From Desulfobulbaceae bacterium (GTDB taxonomy: Bacteria > Desulfobacterota > Desulfobulbia > Desulfobulbales > Desulfocapsaceae): DNA of 5,341 bases. The notes under the pieces are model-generated. The model was given only the letters and a program-made list of their open reading frames with translations, was not told the origin of the DNA and did no database searches. The translations under genes were made by a program, and so were the position numbers. The stretch covers positions 1 through 5,341 of the forward strand of contig JAIRRG010000198.1 in assembly GCA_031256095.1 (NCBI GenBank), in the 5' to 3' direction. Positions 1 to 5,341 of this stretch are shown here, piece by piece; within the stretch, counting starts at the first letter, position 1; each line of letters begins with the position of its first letter.

Positions 1-91
1 TGGCGATGTGCCTTACGGATGGGTGGCCGCCCTGTTCGCCGACGCGCGCGGCGCCGGTTTCCTCAATCTCAATCCGACCATTGCCAGGTAA
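1..91 (+). CDS. C-terminal end of upstream gene, possibly TolQ (partial)
   Basis: The frame starting at base 2 is open to a TAA at 89-91 and gives 29 residues ending in GFLNLNPTIAR. Its codons strongly favour G/C at third positions, as in the real genes downstream, so this frame is very likely coding; the gene begins outside the window. The stop lies 3 bases before the tolR ATG, so the two are probably translationally coupled. In Tol clusters the gene directly before tolR is nearly always tolQ (inner-membrane motor subunit, ExbB/MotA family). The FLNL near the end loosely recalls the tail of some TolQ proteins, but the visible part contains none of the membrane segments and no diagnostic motif. 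The TolQ assignment therefore rests on position, and another gene is possible. Confidence 0.5.
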   Translation, partial: GDVPYGWVAALFADARGAGFLNLNPTIAR

Positions 92-94
92 GCC

Positions 95-532
95 ATGGGA
101 ATGATGGGATCAAAGGGCAGCAAGGGCCTGGTATGCGACATCAACGTCACGCCACTCGTTGATGTCATGCTGGTGCTGTTGATCATCTTCATGGTCACGG
201 CGCCGATGATGACTCAGAGCGACGATATTAATCTGCCGAAGACACCCGCCCAGCCGCTGCGCCAAAAGGATGATCCGCTGGCCATCTCCGTCAACAAAGA
301 GGGCCGGATCAAATTAAAGGAAATCGAAATGACCCAGGCGGTGCTCATCCAGCAACTCAAGGACAAGGTGCCAGATGAGGAGAAAAAAAATCAAATGATC
401 TACCTCAGCGCCGATAAGGATGTGCCTTATAAAACAATATATTCTCTGTTTGAGTCGCTGAGAGAAAGCGGTTTTACCCAGGTTGGCATGGTCACCAAGC
501 ATATCGAGGATGCCGCTGACAAGCGGCAATAG
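95..532 (+). CDS. tolR: TolR, biopolymer transport protein of the ExbD/TolR family
   Basis: A 145-residue protein, the usual length for TolR. A short cytoplasmic N-terminus leads into the family hallmark DINVTPLVDVMLVLLIIF at residues 15-32. Asp23 sits in the single transmembrane helix (about 21-39) at the position of the proton-path aspartate known in E. coli TolR. The rest (about 45-140) is a periplasmic domain. In the known system TolR and TolQ form the proton-motive-force-driven motor that energises TolA. The ATG at 95 has an AGG at 86-88, six bases upstream, inside the end of the preceding gene; ATGs at 101 and 104 are in-frame alternatives. The paralogue ExbD is not excluded by this sequence alone, but tolA-like and tolB genes directly downstream favour TolR. 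A run of eight A at 383-390 lies in the coding region and is read through in frame. Confidence 0.93.
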   Translation: MGMMGSKGSKGLVCDINVTPLVDVMLVLLIIFMVTAPMMTQSDDINLPKTPAQPLRQKDDPLAISVNKEGRIKLKEIEMTQAVLIQQLKDKVPDEEKKNQMIYLSADKDVPYKTIYSLFESLRESGFTQVGMVTKHIEDAADKRQ

Positions 533-536
533 GTGA
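531..536 (+). promoter_or_regulatory. Shine-Dalgarno site supporting the GTG start of tolA
   Basis: AGGTGA overlaps the tolR stop codon (530-532) and ends seven bases before the GTG at 544. This near-ideal spacing is the reason for taking GTG as the tolA start: no in-frame ATG exists before the membrane segment, and the ATG at 569 is out of frame. Confidence 0.75.
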
Positions 537-543
537 TTGTCCA

Positions 544-1503
544 GTGCGGCGACAGCAACGAGGAACATATGCGCTGGACGGCAATCCCTATCCGTCTCTT
601 TTTGCCGCCATTTGCGCCCATCTCGTGGTGGCGGCTTTGATTGTCATCTTGCCGTCGCGGGCGATTAAACCCGAACCGGAGCAGATCGTTGCCATCAATC
701 TGACCGCCATCCCAGCTTCGGTGTCGCCCAAGGCCGCCAGCGGGCCGCCGCCCAAAGCCGAGCCCAAACCGCAACCGCCGCCGGAACCGACGAAAATCGA
801 AGCCACACCGGTCAAAGAAAAGCCACAGCCACCACCGCCCCAACCACCGGAAAAAATTGAAGCGATACCGGTCAAGGAGAAGCCAGTGCCGGAGGTGGTG
901 AAAGAGACGCCGCCGCCACAAGTTATATCCTTGAAACCCCAGCGGCAGGTCATCAAGAAGGCGCCGCCGGAACCACCAAAAGAAACCACCCCCAAAAAGG
1001 AAACTGTTAAACGCGAGTTGGACAAAATACGCCAGGAGCTGATGCACGACCAGCGCAAGCAGAACGAGGCGGAAGCGAAGGCGGCGGAAGCGGAAGCGGC
1101 GCGACTGACGCGCCAGCTTGAAAATTTGCAGGCGCAGTCGCGCATCATGGAAGCGCGCGAGCAGGGTCTTGGCTCCGGCCCAGCGCCAAGCGCCGCCGCC
1201 AATAGCGCCCTGGCCCAACAGTATTATGCGCGCATTACTGGGCAACTCCAATCCTATTGGAAATTGCCCGATTTCAAGGACTGGCCGCCGAATACATTGG
1301 CAACGGTGGCGGTAACCATTGACAAAAGCGGTAAAATTCTTGATGTTCAATTGAGGAAGTCCTCAGGTGATGGCACCTTCGACCGGCTGGTGCGAAAGGC
1401 AGTGGACGCCGCCTCCCCCTTGCCGCCGATTCCATCAGCCATGAAAATGGAACGGCTGGAATTCACCGCCGACTACACGCCCGGTTCAATCACCGGACGA
1501 TAA
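544..1503 (+). CDS. tolA: TolA-like energy-coupling protein with TonB-type C-terminal domain
   Basis: A 319-residue protein starting at GTG, 11 bases after tolR. A basic N-terminus (MRRQQR) precedes one membrane helix at about 18-36, which should anchor it in the inner membrane. Then come a Pro/Lys/Glu-rich spacer at about 63-150, a charged Ala/Glu/Gln helical stretch at about 151-207, and a C-terminal TonB/TolA-type domain at about 225-314 (YWKLP at 238-242, VTIDKSGKILDVQL at 257-270, then FDRLVRKAV). In the known system TolA spans the periplasm, is driven by TolQ/TolR, and contacts TolB/Pal during outer-membrane constriction. The spacer contains an 11-residue near-repeat (KIEATPVKEKP at 84-94, KIEAIPVKEKP at 104-114). 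The middle region is Pro-rich, as in TonB, where E. coli TolA has a very long helix, so domain style is between the two; tolB next door decides for TolA. His26 lies in the membrane helix, but the residue four before it is Ala22 rather than the Ser of the SxxxH motif. Confidence 0.85.
   Translation: MRRQQRGTYALDGNPYPSLFAAICAHLVVAALIVILPSRAIKPEPEQIVAINLTAIPASVSPKAASGPPPKAEPKPQPPPEPTKIEATPVKEKPQPPPPQPPEKIEAIPVKEKPVPEVVKETPPPQVISLKPQRQVIKKAPPEPPKETTPKKETVKRELDKIRQELMHDQRKQNEAEAKAAEAEAARLTRQLENLQAQSRIMEAREQGLGSGPAPSAAANSALAQQYYARITGQLQSYWKLPDFKDWPPNTLATVAVTIDKSGKILDVQLRKSSGDGTFDRLVRKAVDAASPLPPIPSAMKMERLEFTADYTPGSITGR
793..885 (+). repeat. Two imperfect 33-base direct repeats inside the tolA proline-rich spacer
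   Basis: Copies at 793-825 and 853-885 are spaced 60 bases apart and differ at a few positions. They encode KIEATPVKEKP and KIEAIPVKEKP, separated by a Pro-rich stretch. This looks like an old internal duplication that lengthened the periplasm-spanning spacer. Most differences are silent (one Thr/Ile change), which suggests the peptide is maintained. Confidence 0.8.
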
Positions 1504-1524
1504 TTTTCACGCAGGTATTTACCC

Positions 1525-1602
1525 ATGTCCCGAATCCATCGTGCTGTCTTTCCGATTTTTCTGATTGTTTGCATCTTATTTCCATTTTCCCAGGCGATGG
1601 CT
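1525..1602 (+). other. Signal peptide of TolB
   Basis: Codons 1-26 give Arg3/His5/Arg6, then a hydrophobic core, then AMA before Glu27. This is a standard Sec/SPase I pattern and agrees with the periplasmic location of TolB. Confidence 0.85.
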
Positions 1603-2808
1603 GAGCCGGTGCATCTGACTATTTCGGCTAGCGAAACCAGAAAAATCCAGTTCGCCGTCCCCGACCTGGCGGTGAGAGGCGGCCAGCAGCAGTTGGGATC
1701 TGAGCTGGCGGACATCTTGAGCAAAGCTCTCACCTTCCACGGCATCATCTCGGTGGTTCCGGCCAGCAACTACGGGAATAATCCCAATACCGACTGGAAG
1801 AAACTGGGTGTGGATTATGTGGTGACCGGTAACTGCACCAGCTCCGGCCAGAGCCTGTCGCTGGAGTTGCGGCTGCTTGAGGCGGCATCCGGTGATCAGG
1901 TTGTCGGCAAGACCTATACCGATACCAATACGGACAGGCAGCGCCACAAGATGCTCTATAAATTCTGCGACGAGGTGATCAATGCTCTTACCGGCAAACC
2001 GGGCATCGCCTCAAGCCAGATCGCCTATGTCTTCTACGACGGGCGGGTCAAAGAAGCCTATATCACCGATATTCTTGGCAGTTACCAACGCCGAGTTACC
2101 CGCCACCAAAATCTGGTCATATCACCTCGCTTCTCCCGCGACGGTAATTACCTGACCTATAGTTCGTATCACAGCGGTAATCAGAGCCTTTATATCACCG
2201 ACCTCAGGCAGAGTTCCAGCACCACGCGAATCATGGCTTTCAAGGGTTTGAACTACGGCCCGGCCTATTCCCCCGATGGCCGCACTATGGTCGTTACCCT
2301 GTCGAAAGACGGCAATCCTGACCTCTATCTGTGCACGCCGCAGGGGAGAATCATTGAGCGCCTGACCCAACAGCAGGGCATCAACACCTCGGCATCCTGG
2401 TCGCCGGATGGTACGCGCATTGCCTTCGTCTCCGACCGTACCGGTAAACCACAGGTTTATGTTATGGATATGCGTACCCGCCAGGTACAGCGCGTGAGCT
2501 TTGACGGCGGCAGTGAAAGCGCCGAACCATCCTGGTCGCCAACCGAAGATCTGATTGCCTATTCGAGCCTGATTGGCGGCGTCTACCAGTTATTTCTCGT
2601 CCGTCCCGGCCAGGGCAATTCGGTACAGATCACCGATGATCTCAGCCATCATGAGGCGCCAAACTGGTCGCCAGACGGCAACCAGATCATCTATGCCCGG
2701 CGCGGCGGTCGTGCACACCAACTCTGCGCCATCTTAAAGAACGGCACTAACAACCGTCCACTGTTCAACTTCGCGGGCGATCAGACCTACCCGCAATGGT
2801 CGCGATAA
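1525..2808 (+). CDS. tolB: TolB, periplasmic beta-propeller protein of the Tol-Pal system
   Basis: A 427-residue protein, close to the ~430 of E. coli TolB, so complete. Residues 1-26 form a signal peptide: basic start, hydrophobic core at about 8-20, and AMA at 24-26 followed by Glu27 as the likely cleavage site. The N-terminal alpha/beta domain (about 27-155) is followed by a propeller of WD40-like (PD40) blades. Their FSRDG/YSPDG/WSPDG-type motifs begin at residues 203, 248, 292, 337 and 381, regularly 44-45 apart, with a last WSR at the C-terminus (425-427). The fourth motif is degenerate (WSPTE). In the known system TolB binds TolA through its N-terminus and Pal through the propeller. 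The ATG at 1525 lies 21 bases after tolA, with an AGG nine bases upstream. Cys104 and Cys148 both fall in the N-terminal domain and could pair in the periplasm (inference). No pal gene follows. Confidence 0.96.
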   Translation: MSRIHRAVFPIFLIVCILFPFSQAMAEPVHLTISASETRKIQFAVPDLAVRGGQQQLGSELADILSKALTFHGIISVVPASNYGNNPNTDWKKLGVDYVVTGNCTSSGQSLSLELRLLEAASGDQVVGKTYTDTNTDRQRHKMLYKFCDEVINALTGKPGIASSQIAYVFYDGRVKEAYITDILGSYQRRVTRHQNLVISPRFSRDGNYLTYSSYHSGNQSLYITDLRQSSSTTRIMAFKGLNYGPAYSPDGRTMVVTLSKDGNPDLYLCTPQGRIIERLTQQQGINTSASWSPDGTRIAFVSDRTGKPQVYVMDMRTRQVQRVSFDGGSESAEPSWSPTEDLIAYSSLIGGVYQLFLVRPGQGNSVQITDDLSHHEAPNWSPDGNQIIYARRGGRAHQLCAILKNGTNNRPLFNFAGDQTYPQWSR

Positions 2809-2836
2809 CCGTGATAACCCACACTCACCATTTGCC

Positions 2837-3922
2837 ATGAAAAAAATTACCCGCATCTTCCTGCTGGCGCTTCCTCTGTTGCCGCTGCTCTCGCACTGCG
2901 CGCCGTATAGCGAGGTCGAGCGCCTGCAGAACCAACTGCGCACCGTGAACCGGCGGATGGAGGACATGAGGAATAGGCGAGCATCCTCCGGCGAAGAGGT
3001 TTCCCAGTTGCGGGAACAGACGCAGAACCTGCAAAGCCAGTTGGATGACGCCAATCAGGCCAATGCCCGTCTGAAGGAACGGAACCAGTCGTTGGAGGCC
3101 AGCATCGGCGCTTGCGGCAAACAGGAATCTGGTAAGCGCGATGAAGCCATCAGCAGGATGGAGGAAAGCCTCCAGGCCAAAGACGAGAAAATCGCCGCCC
3201 TGGAAAAACAGTTGCAGGGCCAACAGGACAACAACAGGCTGATCCAATCAAAAAAAGTTAGCGATACGGAAAAAGCCCTGAAAGAAGCCCAAGCCAAAGC
3301 GGAAGCGGCACGGGCCAAGGCCAAAACACTTTCTACCTCACCTCCGGCCGGCACCGAGGTCAAGAGAATCACCAGCGGCCAGACGAAAATAATGATTAAG
3401 CCGGCCACGGCGGTGGCAAATAAACCGGCTGTTGTCGCCGATGGCGATCCTTTCAATCAGGTTCCGGCCAACCCCCCGGCACCGGCCAAATCCGCAGCGG
3501 CGGTCCCTCCACCGGCGGCGCCGAAGGGTCCGGAACCGTCTACCCCAGCCGCTGCCAGCACCAGTGACAAGCTGGCCGAGGGGAAACAGTTGTACGCCGA
3601 CAAACAGTACGCCAAGGCGCGGACCGCCTTTGAAGCCTATTTGGCCAGCAAGCCATCGGCCAACCAGGCAGCCGAAGCCGACTACATGATTGGCGAATGC
3701 AATTACCAAAATAAACAGTATGATCTGGCAATCATCAGTTACCAGAAAGTCGCCTCAAAGCCGACTCTGAGTAAGGCCGCCGCCGCCACTCTCAAGCAGG
3801 GAATGGCCTTCGAGCAGATGGCCGATGTGGAAATGGCCAAGACCATTTACAAAAAGCTCATCGACCAGCATCCCGGCACGCCCGAGGCAAAAACTGCCCA
3901 GGAGAAGCTGGGTAAGCTGTGA
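2837..3922 (+). CDS. CpoB/YbgF-like protein: probable lipoprotein with long coiled coil and TPR tail
   Basis: A 361-residue protein. The MKKITR start, a hydrophobic core and Cys21 after LLS-H form a probable lipoprotein signal. His at -1 to the Cys is unusual for a lipobox, so lipidation is likely rather than certain. Ala at +2 would favour the outer membrane under the E. coli sorting rule. Residues ~24-165 are Glu/Gln/Lys/Arg-rich with heptad-like leucines (coiled coil), 166-243 are a Pro/Ala-rich linker, and 244-361 hold about three TPR units (YADKQYAKARTAFEAYL, YQNKQYDLAIISYQKV, MAKTIYKKLIDQHPG), the YbgF/CpoB C-terminal pattern. In E. coli CpoB binds TolA and links Tol function with peptidoglycan synthesis. 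Here it directly follows tolB, 28 bases away, in the place normally held by pal. It is longer than the ~260-residue E. coli protein, mainly in the coiled coil. No clear Shine-Dalgarno sequence precedes the ATG. It has no OmpA-like domain, so it is not Pal. Confidence 0.82.
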   Translation: MKKITRIFLLALPLLPLLSHCAPYSEVERLQNQLRTVNRRMEDMRNRRASSGEEVSQLREQTQNLQSQLDDANQANARLKERNQSLEASIGACGKQESGKRDEAISRMEESLQAKDEKIAALEKQLQGQQDNNRLIQSKKVSDTEKALKEAQAKAEAARAKAKTLSTSPPAGTEVKRITSGQTKIMIKPATAVANKPAVVADGDPFNQVPANPPAPAKSAAAVPPPAAPKGPEPSTPAAASTSDKLAEGKQLYADKQYAKARTAFEAYLASKPSANQAAEADYMIGECNYQNKQYDLAIISYQKVASKPTLSKAAAATLKQGMAFEQMADVEMAKTIYKKLIDQHPGTPEAKTAQEKLGKL

Positions 3923-3931
3923 CCCGCAGTG

Positions 3932-4690
3932 ATGGTGGCTGGGAAAAAACGTCTTGACGAGCTGCTGCTGGCGCGGGGTCTGTCTGTTGATGTCAAAGAG
4001 GCGCGGGTGCTGATTGCCGCCGGTCAGGTGCTTGCCGCCGAAGAAATCGCCGACAAATGTGGCCGCCTCTATGCTGCCGATTGTCCGCTGCGGCTCCGTC
4101 AGCGCGCCAGCTATGTCTCACGCGGCGGCCTGAAACTGGCCAAGGCGCTCTCCCATTTTCCCATCAAGCCAGACGGCTGGCGCTGTCTCGATATTGGCGC
4201 TTCATCGGGTGGTTTTACGGACTGTCTCTTGCAGCATGGCGCGGCCAAGGTTTATGCCGTCGATGTCGCCTATGGCCAACTGGATTGGAAGCTGCGCAAC
4301 GACAGTCGCGTCGTCGTCATGGAACGGGTCAACGCCCGCCATCTGCGGCCAGGAGATATTGCTCAAGAAATCGACCTGGTGGTGATGGACGCCTCGTTCA
4401 TCTCGGCAACCCAGATTCTGCCGGCTCTTTTGCCATTTTTCCGCGGCGAGCGGCGCTTCATCACCCTCGTCAAACCGCAATTTGAGCTGCCCGCCGAAAA
4501 AGTCGGGGCGGGTGGCGTCGTCCGCGACGAAGAGGCGCGCCAGGAAGCGGTGGCGAAAGTCGTGGCCTTTGCCTCCCGTCTTGGCTTGACTGCCGAAGGC
4601 GCCATACCCTCTCCTATCCTTGGCCCAAAAGGTAACCAGGAGTTTCTCCTCTATCTCAGCGGCGCCATCGCCGAAACAAATAACGAATAG
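3932..4690 (+). CDS. tlyA: TlyA-family rRNA 2'-O-methyltransferase (hemolysin A-type)
   Basis: About 252-253 residues: an S4 RNA-binding domain followed by a Rossmann methyltransferase (FtsJ/RrmJ type). Counting from the GTG at 3929 as residue 1, the S4 part covers about 6-60 (KRLDELLLARGL), the linker has the family signature YVSRGGLKL at 62-70, and the SAM-binding motif I is LDIGASSGGFTD at 87-98. The K-D-K-E catalytic set is visible as Lys69, Asp154 (MDASFIS), Lys182 (VKPQFE) and Glu238 (NQEFLL). Known homologues methylate cytidine 2'-OH groups in rRNA (C1920 of 23S, in some also C1409 of 16S) using S-adenosylmethionine, in the cytoplasm. The hemolysin name is historical. GTG 3929, ATG 3932 and GTG 3935 are adjacent possible starts. 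I chose the ATG because no ribosome-binding site separates them. The gene begins 6-9 bases after the CpoB-like gene, so it probably shares its transcript. Confidence 0.93.
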   Translation: MVAGKKRLDELLLARGLSVDVKEARVLIAAGQVLAAEEIADKCGRLYAADCPLRLRQRASYVSRGGLKLAKALSHFPIKPDGWRCLDIGASSGGFTDCLLQHGAAKVYAVDVAYGQLDWKLRNDSRVVVMERVNARHLRPGDIAQEIDLVVMDASFISATQILPALLPFFRGERRFITLVKPQFELPAEKVGAGGVVRDEEARQEAVAKVVAFASRLGLTAEGAIPSPILGPKGNQEFLLYLSGAIAETNNE

Positions 4691-4701
4691 GTAATGTTTT
4701 C

Positions 4702-5341
4702 ATGCAATCGCGACTTCAAGCGCCCAGCCTGTTGCCCAAAGTCATGCTGCGCAGTCTCTGGCACAACCGCCAACTCATTAAAACTTTGACCCGCCGCGAC
4801 ATTGCCAGCCGTTATCGCGGTTCGTTTCTCGGCATGTTGTGGTCATTTTTTAACCCGCTGTTCATGCTCTGTGTCTACACCTTTGTCTTCAGCGTTGTTT
4901 TCAAGGCGCGCTGGCACACTGGCGACAGCTCAAAAAGCGAATTTGCCCTGGCGCTGTTCGCCGGCTTGTCGGTGTTCAACATCTTTGCCGAATGCGTTAA
5001 CCGGGCGCCAAGCCTGATTCCCAGCAACGCCAATTATGTGAAAAAGGTTATTTTCCCGTTGGAGATCCTGCCCGCCATCAGCCTCGGCAACGCCCTGTTC
5101 CACGCGGCGGTCAGCTTTACCGTTTGGCTCGCCGCCTGTCTATTGTTGCGCGGCCTGCCGCCGGCAACCTTTCCGCTTTTGCCGCTCTTGCTTTTGCCGC
5201 TCGTCTTCATGACCATGGGCGTGTCGTGGTTTTTGGCGTCCTTGGGCGTCTACCTGCGCGATGTATCGCAGATGATCAGCGTCGTCACCACTGCCCTGCT
5301 TTTTTTGACGCCGATCTTCTATTCCGCCGCCAATTTGCCCG
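4702..5341 (+). CDS. ABC-2 type permease of polysaccharide export (Wzm/KpsM/TagG-like), 3' end cut by window
   Basis: The frame is open from ATG 4702 to the window edge (213 codons, no stop); the family is usually about 260-270 residues, so the last ~50 are missing. A cytoplasmic N-terminus carries RDIASRYRGSFLGMLWSFFN at 32-51, the typical entry into helix 1 of O-antigen/teichoic-acid exporter permeases. NYVKKVIFPLEILP at 111-124 and YLRDVSQ at 184-190 are also family hallmarks. Hydrophobic segments lie at about 43-67, 81-99, 123-149, 157-182 and 188-208. Known relatives form an inner-membrane pore with an ATPase (Wzt/KpsT/TagH) and move lipid-linked glycans to the periplasmic side; the ATPase gene would be expected just downstream. 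The start is 11 bases after tlyA, with AGG at 4689-4691 overlapping the tlyA stop and a 10-base spacer. The substrate cannot be told from this sequence. Confidence 0.9.
   Translation, partial: MQSRLQAPSLLPKVMLRSLWHNRQLIKTLTRRDIASRYRGSFLGMLWSFFNPLFMLCVYTFVFSVVFKARWHTGDSSKSEFALALFAGLSVFNIFAECVNRAPSLIPSNANYVKKVIFPLEILPAISLGNALFHAAVSFTVWLAACLLLRGLPPATFPLLPLLLLPLVFMTMGVSWFLASLGVYLRDVSQMISVVTTALLFLTPIFYSAANLP

Noticed and set aside
383..390. A run of eight A inside tolR as a possible slippage or programmed frameshift site
   Set aside because: The frame reads GAG AAA AAA AAT, which is not a canonical -1 slippery heptamer in the zero frame, and the TolR frame continues normally to a protein of expected length.
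427..1350. A 307-codon open frame on the minus strand opposite the end of tolR and most of tolA, and a second one at 588-1202
   Set aside because: Both lie opposite the Pro/Ala/Glu-rich tolA spacer, whose GC-rich codons rarely give stops on the other strand. The products are low-complexity Arg/Phe/Leu- or Gly/Ser-rich with no domain, and the plus-strand genes are clearly real.
2837..3922. The gene after tolB as Pal
   Set aside because: Pal is about 170 residues with an OmpA-like C-terminal domain. This protein is 361 residues with coiled coil and TPRs and no OmpA-like motif.
4691..4701. A possible promoter or terminator between tlyA and the permease
   Set aside because: Only 11 bases are available and there is no inverted repeat or T-run; they are taken up by the spacer after the ribosome-binding site.
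4802..5017. A 71-codon plus-strand open frame inside the permease gene
   Set aside because: It is an out-of-frame shadow. The frame from ATG 4702 has clear family motifs and membrane segments throughout.

Overview
The window is a tightly packed, single-strand (+) block of cell-envelope genes from a Gram-negative bacterium. It has moderately high GC, with G/C favoured at third codon positions. The gene set is a Tol (Tol-Pal) trans-envelope cluster followed by a TlyA-type rRNA methyltransferase and a polysaccharide-type ABC exporter permease. A TlyA homologue next to a Tol cluster, a short proline-rich TolA, and a long coiled-coil CpoB-like lipoprotein are most compatible with a deltaproteobacterial (Desulfobacterota-like) lineage. 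That placement is inferred from protein character and gene order, not from a search.

Layout: (1) positions 1-91, the last 29 codons of an upstream gene, TolQ by position although the residues are not diagnostic; (2) 95-532, TolR; (3) 544-1503, a TolA/TonB-like coupling protein starting at GTG; (4) 1525-2808, TolB with signal peptide and beta-propeller; (5) 2837-3922, a CpoB/YbgF-like protein with a probable lipoprotein signal, long coiled coil and TPR tail; (6) 3932-4690 (or from 3929), TlyA; (7) 4702 to the window end, the N-terminal ~213 codons of a Wzm/KpsM/TagG-like ABC-2 permease, cut by the window edge. Gaps between genes are 3, 11, 21, 28, 6-9 and 11 bases. There is no room for internal terminators and none is seen, so one transcript is likely. 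No non-coding stretch longer than 30 bases exists, and no RNA gene, mobile element or CRISPR array was seen.

How the genes work together: TolQ/TolR would form the proton-driven inner-membrane motor, and TolA would span the periplasm and pass force to TolB. TolB normally cycles between TolA and the peptidoglycan-binding lipoprotein Pal. Pal usually sits between tolB and cpoB/ybgF, but no OmpA-like Pal gene lies there or elsewhere in this window. The CpoB-like protein follows TolB directly and itself looks like an outer-membrane lipoprotein. This is the most interesting point in an otherwise ordinary envelope operon. No wholly new system is evident.
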